A stretch of 41,122 bases of DNA, taken from an uncultured Lentisphaerota bacterium (lineage in GTDB: Bacteria > Verrucomicrobiota > Lentisphaeria > Oligosphaerales > CAITYL01). Shown one piece after another: positions 7,868 through 15,661 of the stretch. The stretch is from contig CAITYL010000327.1 of assembly GCA_903896595.1 (NCBI GenBank), forward strand, positions 1 to 41,122. The letters run 5' to 3'. A model generated the notes under the pieces. It was not told where the DNA came from. It saw only the letters and a program-made list of their open reading frames with translations, and did no database searches. A program made the position numbers and the translations under genes. Position 1 is the first letter of the stretch, and each line of letters begins with the position of its first letter.

Positions 7868-9682
7868 TTAATTATTCGTCAAAAGTGCGTTACCGTGCGG
7901 AGTGTCCGCCGTGGGCAGGGTGATGGTGAAAGTACTGCCCTGTCCTGGAGCACTGTCCACGGTTACCAGGCCGCCGTGGGCCTGCATGATATGCTTGACG
8001 ATCGCCAGGCCCAGGCCGGTGCCGCCGGACTCGCGGCTGCGCGCCCTGTCCACCCGGTAGAACCGTTCAAAAATGCGGGCGTGGTGCTCTGGCGCAATGC
8101 CGCACCCATGATCACGCACACGAAGATGAACGCTGCCGGTCACATCCGACGTAGCGGAGATCGCCACGGTGTCGCTGGTTGGGCTGTACGTTAGCGCGTT
8201 GTCCAACAGGTTCACCACGACTTGGCGCAACAGGTTCGGTTGCGCGCGCACCTGCAAATCCTCGGGACAATCGACGGTGACATTGATCCGCTTCTCCTCC
8301 TGTTTGTGCGCACAGGTTTGAATGGCGGCCTGGACTAGCCCGGCCACGCTGCACCATTCCGGCGCCAAGGCGCCCAGCTCGGCGTCGCGTTCGGCTTTGC
8401 TCAGCAGCAGCAGGTCCTCAATGATCGCCCCCAGGCGCTCGGCCTGCTCGGCAATGATGTTCAGGAACCGCCGCGCCGCCACCGAATCTTCCAAGGCGCC
8501 GTCTTGCAGCGTCTCGACAAAGCCCTGGATCGAGGTGATCGGCGTGCGCAACTCGTGGGAGACATTGGCCACGAATTCGCGACGCAGGTTCTCCAGCCGG
8601 CGGAGCCGGGTGACGTCATTGAGCACAACCACGGCGCCGATGCGGGTGCCACCCGCGTCGCGCAGCATGGCGCCGCGCGCCTGCAGGTAGCGGTCGCCGG
8701 TGTTCTGATGCAACGTCACGTCGCCTTCGCACCCCTCGGGGCTGGCCAGGGCGGACATGGCCATTTCCTGCAACGCCAGGTTGCGGATAACATCCAGCAG
8801 CGTCCGGCCCTGAGCATCACCCTCCTGGATCTCCAGCATCCGCGCCGCCGCCGCGTTGAGCTTCATAATCCGGTACCCGGCGTCTATCGCGATCACCCCT
8901 TCCGTCATGCTGGCCAGGATGGCATTCAGCTCGTTGTGTTGCCGGGACACCGTGCGGAGCCGCTCATCCAGCTGCCCCGCCATACGGTTGAGTCCCTCCG
9001 CCAACGCGTCCATCTCCAAGGAATGCCGGAAACGTAACCGTCCGTCCAGTTCCCCGGCGGCAAAGCAGTCGGTCTGCAGCAACATCCATCGTAGCGGCCG
9101 GGTGATATGGCGCCCCAGCAACAGGCTTAGGGCGGCGGCCACCACCAGAACGGCCAACCCCGCCAAGGCGGCGCCACGATAAATTCGCTTCACGTGCCGG
9201 TCCAGCGCGGTTACCGGCAACGCTGCCCGCAATACGGGTGATGCTGGATCGCCAAACGTGAGTGGCACGGCCACATACACCATGTCCTGGTGCAGGGTCG
9301 TGCTTTGCCGTCGGGCATAGCCAATGCCGCCGTCCATCGCGGTTCGCACTTCGGGGCGGTGCCCATGGTTTTCCATGGCGGCGGGCAACTCGGCCGAATC
9401 TGCCAATACCGCCCCGTCCCGACCAATCAGGGTAAAACGGGTGGATGACTGCCGCGCCAAGACCTTGCAACGCGCATCCGCCAGCGCCGTCCCGCCCTGG
9501 CGCAATGCCTCGTCAAGCGGCAGGCGCATCAGGGACAGCCGGTCTTCCAACGAACTCCGCGCTTCCTGCTCATGGAACCCCGCCACTAATCCCGTGACCA
9601 CCCAGCTCATGGCCAACAGTGAAGACAGTAAGATCAGGACGAACGCTGGGAACACTTGCCAAATTAATCGCAATCGTGCCAT
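7868..9682 (-). CDS. phoR: Phosphate regulon sensor histidine kinase PhoR
   Basis: A 604-residue membrane sensor kinase. Domains in order: TM1 (about 8-32); an extracytoplasmic stretch of about 130 residues; TM2 (about 168-190, LAGLAVLVVAAALSLLLG); HAMP (to about 245); a PAS domain (about 255-355, ILASMTEGVIAIDAGYRIMK); HisKA with phospho-acceptor His376 (FVANVSHELRTPITS); and HATPase_c with N-box VVNLLDNALTYSP and G-boxes DHGCGIAP and GTGLGLAIVKHIMQAHGG. It starts 5 bases after the phoB stop, with GGGAG overlapping the phoB end, so the two are co-transcribed. Its large extracytoplasmic loop is longer than in E. coli PhoR and resembles Gram-positive-type PhoR. Assignment rests on architecture plus the PhoB/Pst neighbours. 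Confidence 0.92.
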   Translation of the reverse strand: MARLRLIWQVFPAFVLILLSSLLAMSWVVTGLVAGFHEQEARSSLEDRLSLMRLPLDEALRQGGTALADARCKVLARQSSTRFTLIGRDGAVLADSAELPAAMENHGHRPEVRTAMDGGIGYARRQSTTLHQDMVYVAVPLTFGDPASPVLRAALPVTALDRHVKRIYRGAALAGLAVLVVAAALSLLLGRHITRPLRWMLLQTDCFAAGELDGRLRFRHSLEMDALAEGLNRMAGQLDERLRTVSRQHNELNAILASMTEGVIAIDAGYRIMKLNAAAARMLEIQEGDAQGRTLLDVIRNLALQEMAMSALASPEGCEGDVTLHQNTGDRYLQARGAMLRDAGGTRIGAVVVLNDVTRLRRLENLRREFVANVSHELRTPITSIQGFVETLQDGALEDSVAARRFLNIIAEQAERLGAIIEDLLLLSKAERDAELGALAPEWCSVAGLVQAAIQTCAHKQEEKRINVTVDCPEDLQVRAQPNLLRQVVVNLLDNALTYSPTSDTVAISATSDVTGSVHLRVRDHGCGIAPEHHARIFERFYRVDRARSRESGGTGLGLAIVKHIMQAHGGLVTVDSAPGQGSTFTITLPTADTPHGNALLTNN

Positions 9683-9687
9683 GCTTA

Positions 9688-10380
9688 TTACTCCCGAAAG
9701 CGATAGCCGACCCCGCGCACAGTGTCAATATGGTCGCCGTAATCGCCCAACTTGCGCCGCAGGCTGACGATCTGCACATCCACGGCTCGCTCGGTCACCG
9801 AATAATCCCCGCCGCGGACGGCATCAATGATCTGGTTGCGTGTCAGCACCCACCCCGGCCGGCGCGCCAGCGCCTGCAAAATGCCAAACTCGGTGAACGT
9901 CAGGTCCACCGGCGTCGTCCCCACCATCACCAAGCGACGGCCCGGATCGATCACCAGCGCGCCCCGGCGCTGGACGGCGTCGTCCCCCGTCTCGGCCGTC
10001 GTGGCGCCGTGCTTGCGCAACACCGCCCGCACCCGCGCCACCAACACCCGTGGACTGAACGGCTTGGTGATGTAGTCGTCCGCTCCCAATTCCAACCCCG
10101 TCACAACATCCGCCTCTTCGCCCTTGGCTGACAGGATGATCACCGGAATGGCCGCCGTCCGCGGGTCGCGCTTGAGCGTGCGACACACGTCCAGCCCATC
10201 GATTCCCGGCAGCATCAGGTCTAGCAGAACCAATTTAGGCATTTGGGTGATCGTGGCTCGCAACGCCTCCTCGCCCGTCATGACACAGCTCACCTGATAC
10301 CCGCTCTTGTCCAGGTTGTACTCGACCAGTTCGAGGATGTTTTTCTCGTCATCTACTACGAGGATGTGTTCCCGCGCCAT
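9688..10380 (-). CDS. phoB: Phosphate regulon response regulator PhoB (OmpR family)
   Basis: A 230-residue DNA-binding response regulator. The ATG at 10380 has a strong ribosome site (AAGGAGAT); the ORF-track start 81 bases upstream has none. The receiver domain (1-120) has the acidic pair D10-D11, phospho-acceptor Asp54 (LVLLDLMLPGIDG) and the conserved Lys in IILSAKGEE. The C-terminal winged helix (about 135-230) has the OmpR/PhoB recognition region TRNQIIDAVRGGDYSVTERAVDVQIVSLRRKL and ends GVGYRFRE. It lies upstream of phoR in one transcription unit and is itself preceded by a triple 11-bp repeat (10471-10497), consistent with autoregulation. Confidence 0.93.
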   Translation of the reverse strand: MAREHILVVDDEKNILELVEYNLDKSGYQVSCVMTGEEALRATITQMPKLVLLDLMLPGIDGLDVCRTLKRDPRTAAIPVIILSAKGEEADVVTGLELGADDYITKPFSPRVLVARVRAVLRKHGATTAETGDDAVQRRGALVIDPGRRLVMVGTTPVDLTFTEFGILQALARRPGWVLTRNQIIDAVRGGDYSVTERAVDVQIVSLRRKLGDYGDHIDTVRGVGYRFRE

Positions 10381-10470
10381 GGCGATCTCCTTGTGGTCAA
10401 ACCCATCATCCCGGACTCCGCCGCTATTTTGTTGCCTAATGGTAATTTGCCACCCAATCATTACCTGTTG

Positions 10471-10497
10471 GTTATCGGCACGTTAATTTTCGGTTAA
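10471..10497 (-). promoter_or_regulatory. Candidate Pho box: three 11-bp-spaced TTAAC-type repeats
   Basis: Read on the minus strand, toward phoB: TTAAC, TTAAC and ATAAC begin exactly 11 bases apart (GGTTAACCGAAAATTAACG, then GCCGATAACC). An 11-bp periodicity with a TTAACA-like core is the known layout of PhoP/PhoB boxes, best matching the B. subtilis PhoP consensus. It sits about 90 bases from the phoB start and about 110 bases from the divergent STAS gene, so it could serve both. Confidence 0.6.
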
Positions 10498-10606
10498 CCA
10501 TTGACGGAACGTAACCGGCGGGATACCTTGTTTCCGAACAGCTGGTTTTGCCGGAGAATCATACCACGGCGGACGCTCAACCGTCGCAACAAAACAGGAA
10601 TGCCCC

Positions 10607-10945
10607 ATGCAGCTCGAAATAATCCGCGCGGATGACACCGTAACCCATCTTACGCTGACAGGGCGCCTGGATCTGGCGGGGGTGCAGAACATTGAAATAG
10701 CCTTTCTGGGCCACACCGCGGCACGGGGGAAGCCGGTGCTGGCGGATCTTTCCGGGGTGGAGTACATGTCCTCTCTCGGTCTGCGCATGTTGCTGGGCGC
10801 TTTTCACGCACTCAAACGTAAGGGGCAAACGTTGCGGCTGTTCCGCCCGCAGACACCGGTTCGGGAGACGCTGCACCTGGCCGGGCTGGATGAGCTACTG
10901 GCGAAGTCGGACGACGTGAATACGGCCCTGCCGTCACTGGGGTAA
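10607..10945 (+). CDS. STAS-domain protein, anti-sigma factor antagonist-like
   Basis: A 112-residue single STAS domain of the SpoIIAA/RsbV kind. AGGA lies 8 bases before the ATG. The hallmark ADLSGVEYMSSLGLRMLLGA is present, with Ser55/Ser56 at the position phosphorylated in SpoIIAA-type proteins. Such proteins release a sigma factor or other effector by binding a kinase/anti-sigma partner; no partner kinase is encoded nearby. It is divergent from phoB and upstream of the sensor-like and Na/Pi genes (133-base gap), so control by the same Pho box is possible. Fold identification is firm; the partner is unknown. Confidence 0.85.
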   Translation: MQLEIIRADDTVTHLTLTGRLDLAGVQNIEIAFLGHTAARGKPVLADLSGVEYMSSLGLRMLLGAFHALKRKGQTLRLFRPQTPVRETLHLAGLDELLAKSDDVNTALPSLG

Positions 10946-10996
10946 GGCCGGCTAAAAAAACGACGCTATATCACCTGGCGGCGTTGCCGCTGCTGT

Positions 10997-11035
10997 TATT
11001 TCCCCCGCCCGCGCCTATCCATGAAATCAAAATTC
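10997..11035 (+). promoter_or_regulatory. Repeated promoter-like block, copy 1
   Basis: TATTTCCCCCGCCCG followed by a block ending TGAA..AAATTC. Nearly the same sequence occurs at 13407-13444. It ends 43 bases before the ATG of the 11079 gene. Confidence 0.55.
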
Positions 11036-11078
11036 CTATCAGTTCCTGTCGCCAGCTGACGTTCACGAGGGAGAACAA

Positions 11079-11750
11079 ATGCCTCTTAAAAAAACACCAA
11101 CGAGTTCTTTGATTTCGCTGGCCGGAATCGTGTTGCTGGCGCTGCTCCTCAACGGAGCGATCGGTTATTTCGGGTTGCGCTACGTGGATCTCAAGCAGGT
11201 CGAACTGTTGCAGCGCGTGAACCTGCTGACGGATGCAACCGATTTGGCGCGTGAAGCCCAAGTCCACTTCAAGATTCAGGTGCAAGAATGGAAAAACCTG
11301 CTGTTGCGTGGGCAGAATACGCGGGATCTGGCCGGACATCGGGATGCCATGCTGGCGGAAGCCACACAGGTTCAGGAGGCCCTGCGTCAGCTAGGCGTAC
11401 AATCGACCAATCTCAAGCTTGATCACGAAACAGCTTTGATCGGAAAGATCGTCTCTGACCACCAGAGCGTGCTTGCCGCTTATCAGAAGGAATTGCATGG
11501 CACACAACCCGATTCGGCTCAAAATGCCCTAAAATTGGACCGGGCCGTGCGCGGAATTGACCGTTCGCTCAACGACGCCATAGATCAGTTGGCTGGAAGG
11601 TTCAAAGGATTGGCGCATTCGCAGCGACTTGCGGCCGCTGAACAGACGCGTACGGCCATCGAGGTTGTTCATCGCGTCATGGTCGTGGGAACCGCACTGG
11701 CGGTGGCCGTCTTGCTCCTGATGCTTGGCATGGCGAGCCGCAGGAACTGA
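11079..11750 (+). CDS. Two-TM membrane protein with four-helix (4HB/MCP-type) sensory region
   Basis: A 223-residue protein preceded by GAGGGAG. TM1 is about residues 9-31 (LISLAGIVLLALLLNGAIGYFGL) and TM2 about 197-217 (VVGTALAVAVLLLMLGMA). The roughly 165 residues between are almost entirely helical and contain QVQEWKNLLLRGQN, a pattern typical of the periplasmic four-helix-bundle domain of chemoreceptors and kinases. Unlike those proteins it stops four residues after TM2 (ASRRN), with no HAMP or signalling domain. It ends 5 bases before the Na/Pi cotransporter gene, so the two are surely co-transcribed. It could be a sensory or stabilising partner of the carrier; that role is inference. 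Confidence 0.75.
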   Translation: MPLKKTPTSSLISLAGIVLLALLLNGAIGYFGLRYVDLKQVELLQRVNLLTDATDLAREAQVHFKIQVQEWKNLLLRGQNTRDLAGHRDAMLAEATQVQEALRQLGVQSTNLKLDHETALIGKIVSDHQSVLAAYQKELHGTQPDSAQNALKLDRAVRGIDRSLNDAIDQLAGRFKGLAHSQRLAAAEQTRTAIEVVHRVMVVGTALAVAVLLLMLGMASRRN

Positions 11751-11755
11751 GAGCT

Positions 11756-13366
11756 ATGAATCTCGCCGAATTTCTTCTCCTGCTGTTCGCAGGTTTGGGC
11801 CTGTTTTTCATCGGTGTCAAGCTGATCGGTTCGCACCTCAGCCAGATGGCCGGCCGTGGTTTTCGCAAATGGATTCTGCGCCTGGTTGACACCTCTTGGT
11901 CGGCGTCCCTGCTGGGCATACTGTTTGGCGCCATCACCCAAAGCACGAACGCCGTCACCTTCATCGTCAGCAGCATCATCACGGCCGGGCTGGTGCCCGT
12001 GCGGGTCGCCACGCCGGTCGTGATCTGGGCCAACCTGGGGACCTCGGCCCTGGTGCTCCTGGCTGCGGTGCATCTCCGTTTGTTTGTCTTGACCCTCCTG
12101 GGCGTAATCGGCCTCTGCTATTTCTTCAATATTGAAAAGTCGGGCCGCTATCGGCACGTTGCGGCGGCGCTGCTGGGGGTTGCGCTGCTGTTTCTAGGGC
12201 TGGATTTCATCAAGCAGGGCGTAGCGCCCTTGCGTGAACTCCAGGGGGTGCGGGATTTATTGGGTCTGGCAGCCCAATCCTATGGGCTTGTTTTCATGCT
12301 GGGCGCCGGTCTGGCTCTCGTTGCCCAATCGTCGGCAACTGTGACGGTGGTCGCGGTCACCATGACCAAGATGGGGTTGCTCAGCATGGACTTGACCCTG
12401 ATGGCCATTTATGGGGCGGGGCTGGGTTCAGCCCTGAGTCTGTGGTTCATGATCGCCAACTCGGCCGGTCTGGCCAGGCAACTAGGGTACATCCAAATCT
12501 TTCTCAAAGCTGTTTCCGCCCTATTGATGGTGCTGCTGTTCTCGCTGGAATGCGGTCTTGACGTGCCCCTGATCAAGGCCATGATCACACATCTTTCCGC
12601 CAATCCGAGTTTGCAGGGGGCCTGGGCTTATTTGTTGATGCAACTGCTGGGATGCCTGGTTGTGACGGTCTGGTTTGGCCCGCTGTATCGGTTGGCCCTG
12701 CGGACGTCGCCCACCACCCTGGAAGAAACACTGTCGAAGCCCCAATACCTTTATGAAGAGGCGCTCGATGATGCGGAAACCGCCCTGGACCTGGTTGAAA
12801 AGGAGCAGTTGCGGCAACTGGAGCGCCTGCAGCACTATCTTTCGGGCCAAGACCGGCGTGCGTCGGCATCAGTTACGGAGAACGACGAAAGCGTCGGGAT
12901 CCATGCCGCCAACAAGTCAGTGACCGCGGAGATAGGCGAATTCCTGACCGTACTGATGGACCGAACACAAGATCGCGAAACGCTCAACCGCATGCTGAAC
13001 TTTCAAGCGCGGAATCGCCTTCTGGCCGACCTCCAAGATGGCCTCTTCAGCCTTAATGAACTGCTCTGTCCCGGGCGCGCCGATGACAAGACAGAGGCTG
13101 TCGCGCACGGGATTGTCGAGGGAGTTGATTTTTTGGTTCTGACCTTGCTGGATGCACTAAAGTCACAGGACGAGCAAGACCGGGCGCTGTTTCTCAAGAT
13201 GACGGCTGACCAATCAGAGGTCATGGAACGGATCCGCCGGAAACTCCTGCTCAGCAGTGAGCGGTCGGCGAAGATGCATGAGGCGTTGTTCCGCGCCTCC
13301 AGTCTGTACGAGCGCATGGTCTGGCTGCTGCGGCAGTATTGTTTGCTATGCACCAGCATCCCATAG
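11756..13366 (+). CDS. Na+/phosphate cotransporter family protein with C-terminal PhoU-like helices
   Basis: A 536-residue inner-membrane carrier. The N-terminal 310 residues hold about eight membrane segments and the two family repeats with the substrate motifs QSTNA (62-66) and QSSAT (about 190), characteristic of the Na_Pi_cotrans (NptA/PNaS) family. After TM segments the chain becomes soluble and helical (about 330-536, EEALDDAETALDLVEKEQLRQLERLQ), as in bacterial members carrying a PhoU-like regulatory tail. It follows the two-TM gene by 5 bases. With PhoBR and Pst next door it offers a second, sodium-driven phosphate route or an export valve; direction cannot be read from sequence. Confidence 0.9.
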   Translation: MNLAEFLLLLFAGLGLFFIGVKLIGSHLSQMAGRGFRKWILRLVDTSWSASLLGILFGAITQSTNAVTFIVSSIITAGLVPVRVATPVVIWANLGTSALVLLAAVHLRLFVLTLLGVIGLCYFFNIEKSGRYRHVAAALLGVALLFLGLDFIKQGVAPLRELQGVRDLLGLAAQSYGLVFMLGAGLALVAQSSATVTVVAVTMTKMGLLSMDLTLMAIYGAGLGSALSLWFMIANSAGLARQLGYIQIFLKAVSALLMVLLFSLECGLDVPLIKAMITHLSANPSLQGAWAYLLMQLLGCLVVTVWFGPLYRLALRTSPTTLEETLSKPQYLYEEALDDAETALDLVEKEQLRQLERLQHYLSGQDRRASASVTENDESVGIHAANKSVTAEIGEFLTVLMDRTQDRETLNRMLNFQARNRLLADLQDGLFSLNELLCPGRADDKTEAVAHGIVEGVDFLVLTLLDALKSQDEQDRALFLKMTADQSEVMERIRRKLLLSSERSAKMHEALFRASSLYERMVWLLRQYCLLCTSIP

Positions 13367-13406
13367 GCTTTCCATCGGGCAGGTAGATAAGCGCAGCAAT
13401 CGTTTA

Positions 13407-13444
13407 TATTTCCCCCGCCCGACCCAATTCGTGAACTGAAATTC
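13407..13444 (+). promoter_or_regulatory. Repeated promoter-like block, copy 2
   Basis: TATTTCCCCCGCCCG and TGAACTGAAATTC align with 10997-11035 with one gap. It ends 44 bases before the ATG of the 13489 gene, the same placement as copy 1. A short hairpin, CCGCCACCC...GGGTGGCGG, lies between it and the gene. Confidence 0.55.
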
Positions 13445-13488
13445 ATGGCACCGCCACCCGACAGTGGGTGGCGGCCTGAGGTGCAATC

Positions 13489-14301
13489 ATGGCGGCGATA
13501 ATCGAACATCGGTTTGTGGCGTGTGCTTTCAAGCTGGATTTTCCATTGGCCAGGCTGTCCGCTGAATGGCAGGCCAGTCTGGTGCTGGGTGAGGCCAAGG
13601 AATCGCGGATGAAGCATGCCGTCGGCGGGGGCCGGGTGTTCCTTTACGCCTATGGCGTCCTAGTCTTTCATGATGTCGACCCGCGGGAGCGCGAGGCGGA
13701 GATCGCCGCCTTGGCTCGGGTTTTGGGCATCTCGCTGGCCGAGCAGGTTGCCACCGAGGAATTCCTGGTGGTCGAGGCGGCAGCGGAGAAACCGCATGTC
13801 GAGGAAAGCCGGCTGGTGATCGACCGGCTGACGCCGTCCCGCGCTGCGGTGATCGCCCAACTCCTCGCCCAAAGCGCGGCAATGGAATATTACGAGGAGC
13901 TCACCGGCCTGTGGAAGCAAAAAGTGCTGGAACAGGTCTCCGGCGTGGCCGACAAGGGACGCATTTCCATGTCGCAGTGGCGGCTGAACCGCCTGGTCGG
14001 CGAGGCGCTGGTGGTGCGTACCGAGGTGGTCGGCGTGCTCCATTTACTGGACAAGCCCGACATGATCTGGGACGACCCGGAAATGGACCGGCTCTATGAG
14101 GATCTGCGGGCGGCTTTCGACTTGGCCGACCGTTTCCGGTCGCTGGAGTACAAGCTGCAGTTGACCCAGGAATCGCTAAGCGTTCTGATCTCGACCAAAC
14201 GGGACACGCGCCTCTACCTGGCCGAATGGCTGATCATCCTGCTGATCGTCCTCGAAGTCGCCTTCTCCCTCTTCCAGCGCTTCCACCTCCTCGGCTGGTA
14301 A
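13489..14301 (+). CDS. RMND1/Sif2/YagE (DUF155) family membrane protein
   Basis: A 270-residue protein with GAGGTG five bases before the ATG. It has the DUF155 layout: a mixed alpha/beta N-terminal half (GGGRVFLYAYGVLVFHDVDP, typical of the RMD1/Sif2 family), a long helical middle (WRLNRLVGEALVVRTEVVGVLHLLDKPDMIWDDPEMDRLYEDL, the most conserved part), and a single C-terminal membrane anchor (LAEWLIILLIVLEVAFSLFQRF). Eukaryotic members support mitochondrial translation; the bacterial role is not established. It shares a promoter-like block with the Na/Pi operon upstream, hinting at co-regulation. Confidence 0.85.
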   Translation: MAAIIEHRFVACAFKLDFPLARLSAEWQASLVLGEAKESRMKHAVGGGRVFLYAYGVLVFHDVDPREREAEIAALARVLGISLAEQVATEEFLVVEAAAEKPHVEESRLVIDRLTPSRAAVIAQLLAQSAAMEYYEELTGLWKQKVLEQVSGVADKGRISMSQWRLNRLVGEALVVRTEVVGVLHLLDKPDMIWDDPEMDRLYEDLRAAFDLADRFRSLEYKLQLTQESLSVLISTKRDTRLYLAEWLIILLIVLEVAFSLFQRFHLLGW

Positions 14302-14307
14302 GCCGCG

Positions 14308-14580
14308 CTACATGCCATGCACGGGGAGAGCGGCGCCGAGAAGGTTATGGCGTAGGTGAACGGGGCGCTTTGAAATGTCCTCGTTCCACGGATTGTCCGG
14401 CGGGAAGACCTGGAGGGCGGCGAGGATCTTGTCCGCCTTGGGTGTATTGAACATCACCGGCTGGGTCACGGCGGGCATGGGCGGCCGTTCCGCGGCGACG
14501 GAGGAGAACGCGAAACCGCCACCGACCAGGACAGCCACGGGCAGGACACCGAGTACATGTTTCAGTGATGCCTTGAACAT
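14308..14580 (-). pseudogene. Short secreted protein, probably a truncated 5' remnant
   Basis: 90 residues from the ATG at 14580 (GAAAGGTAG upstream). The ORF-track start further upstream has no such support. It has a signal peptide (about 1-28, LGVLPVAVLVGGGFAFSSVAA) and a short mature part, MFNTPKADKILAALQVFPPDNPWNEDIS, which resembles the start of larger secreted hypothetical proteins in planctomycete-like genomes (from memory, unchecked). After ISKRPVHL the chain degenerates and stops 6 bases from the convergent DUF155 gene, so the rest appears deleted. It could instead be a complete small exported protein. Confidence 0.5.
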
Positions 14581-14853
14581 GGCCACTACCTTTCGTGCCG
14601 AATGCGCATGAACCTGACCGGTCGTGCAAGTGGCGACGCCAAGTACCCTATCCTGTTCATGGAAGCAGGGCAACCTGGTGGTGTGCGGCACCCCACCGTC
14701 GGGACTGGGTTCCGTAAATGATGACTAAGTTCATTGAATACGACCCGGTGTGTCAGTCATCATCTTGGGGGCATTTTGCCAGCGCCGGCATTTGCCTGGT
14801 CATGGGCTAAAAAAGGGCGCGAGGCGGTACTGAAATACGTTTTCCGGTGTCGT

Positions 14854-14879
14854 TAAAAGTGCACGGTCGTGCACTTTTA
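14854..14879. other. 26-bp near-perfect palindrome
   Basis: TAAAAGTGCACG, GT, CGTGCACTTTTA: 12-bp perfect arms around two bases. It could be an operator for a dimeric regulator or a hairpin; no U-run follows, so a terminator role is less likely. Confidence 0.7.
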
Positions 14880-15118
14880 CCTATCCGCCCAAGCTCAACT
14901 TTACCCGAACTCCTGGTGTTATCAAGCACCAAACCAGATTCCTAGCCACCAGCATCGTGTTTACCTGGTATTGGTCCGGTAAATGTTGCTGTGCGCCGGA
15001 ACAGAGTCATCACCATCTTGGGCAAGGTCTGTGCATGAAGTCGGCCACCATTTCTTGGTCTCTGGCGGGGCAAAAACAGATAGCCATTGCAGGGGGTTGC
15101 CCAAGCCCTCTTTCCGGT

Positions 15119-15159
15119 GCACCTTGTATAGACGGCTCCCGCCGTACTATACAAGGTGC
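15119..15159. other. 18-bp stem-loop
   Basis: GCACCTTGTATAG pairs perfectly with CTATACAAGGTGC; inside, ACGGC pairs with GCCGT around a TCCC loop with one bulged A. It is a strong isolated hairpin downstream of the 15218 gene and may be a terminator or a structured RNA. Confidence 0.75.
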
Positions 15160-15217
15160 ATGTCCCGGTACTTTGCCATGACCCCTTATTTCCGTGCTTG
15201 AATACGTCAGCCACCAC

Positions 15218-15649
15218 CTAGATGCTGATCGACCACTCAGGTCCGGGGACCAGCCCGCGCCCAGGTTCCGGCTGTGGTGCGGGAATTGTGCGTAAACGCA
15301 GATTCCCTTTTTTCACCGCTGCGGCGGCCAGCCTACGCAGGTACGCTTTCCGGCGCCGCTTCTTGTCCTTGCGATACTGTGCCCTAAGCTTGTTCTGGCA
15401 ATAGGCGCACTTCCAGCTCGGGGGCTTGTTCCCCCGCTTGTGCTCGACCTTCCAATTGCCACACTTTCTGCACAGCAATCCCATGGGCAGCCGGGGGCGT
15501 CCGACGGGGGGCTTGTACGGCAAACCGCACCTGGCTTCGATGACATGCACATAATTATCCAGCTTCTTGCGCCAGCGCTTATACGCCTTGCGCTCCTTGC
15601 GGGCCTGAACCTGTTGTGGGGTCAGTGGCTTTGTCTTGCGCTTGGTCAT
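15218..15649 (-). CDS. Basic zinc-ribbon protein of the accessory island
   Basis: A 143-residue, very basic protein (MTKRKTKPLTPQQVQARKER...). Two CxxC pairs at Cys60/Cys63 and Cys81/Cys84 (CRKCGNWKVEH...WKCAYCQNK), followed by LRAQYRKDKKRRRKAYLRR, resemble the zinc knuckles preceding HNH/endonuclease VII-like domains in phage proteins. However, no HNH catalytic His-Asn-His is visible, so nuclease activity cannot be claimed. It starts 12 bases after the end of the frameshifted 15662-16163 gene, suggesting one transcript. The ribosome site is poor. DNA or RNA binding is likely from charge and zinc ligands; function unknown. Confidence 0.6.
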   Translation of the reverse strand: MTKRKTKPLTPQQVQARKERKAYKRWRKKLDNYVHVIEARCGLPYKPPVGRPRLPMGLLCRKCGNWKVEHKRGNKPPSWKCAYCQNKLRAQYRKDKKRRRKAYLRRLAAAAVKKGNLRLRTIPAPQPEPGRGLVPGPEWSISI

Positions 15650-15661
15650 GAGGGCATGTGC

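Larger units (their letters stand above)
14592..15217. other. Non-coding left part of accessory island
   Basis: No convincing gene. It contains a 9-bp inverted repeat (ATGATGACT at 14718-14726 against 14755-14763) and the two stronger hairpins listed separately. A weak 91-codon frame (14942-15217, minus) continues the frame of the 15218 gene after its TAG stop but starts at a GTG without a ribosome site. The motif AGTCATCA..TCTTGGG..CA occurs twice (14755 and about 15004). Confidence 0.5.
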
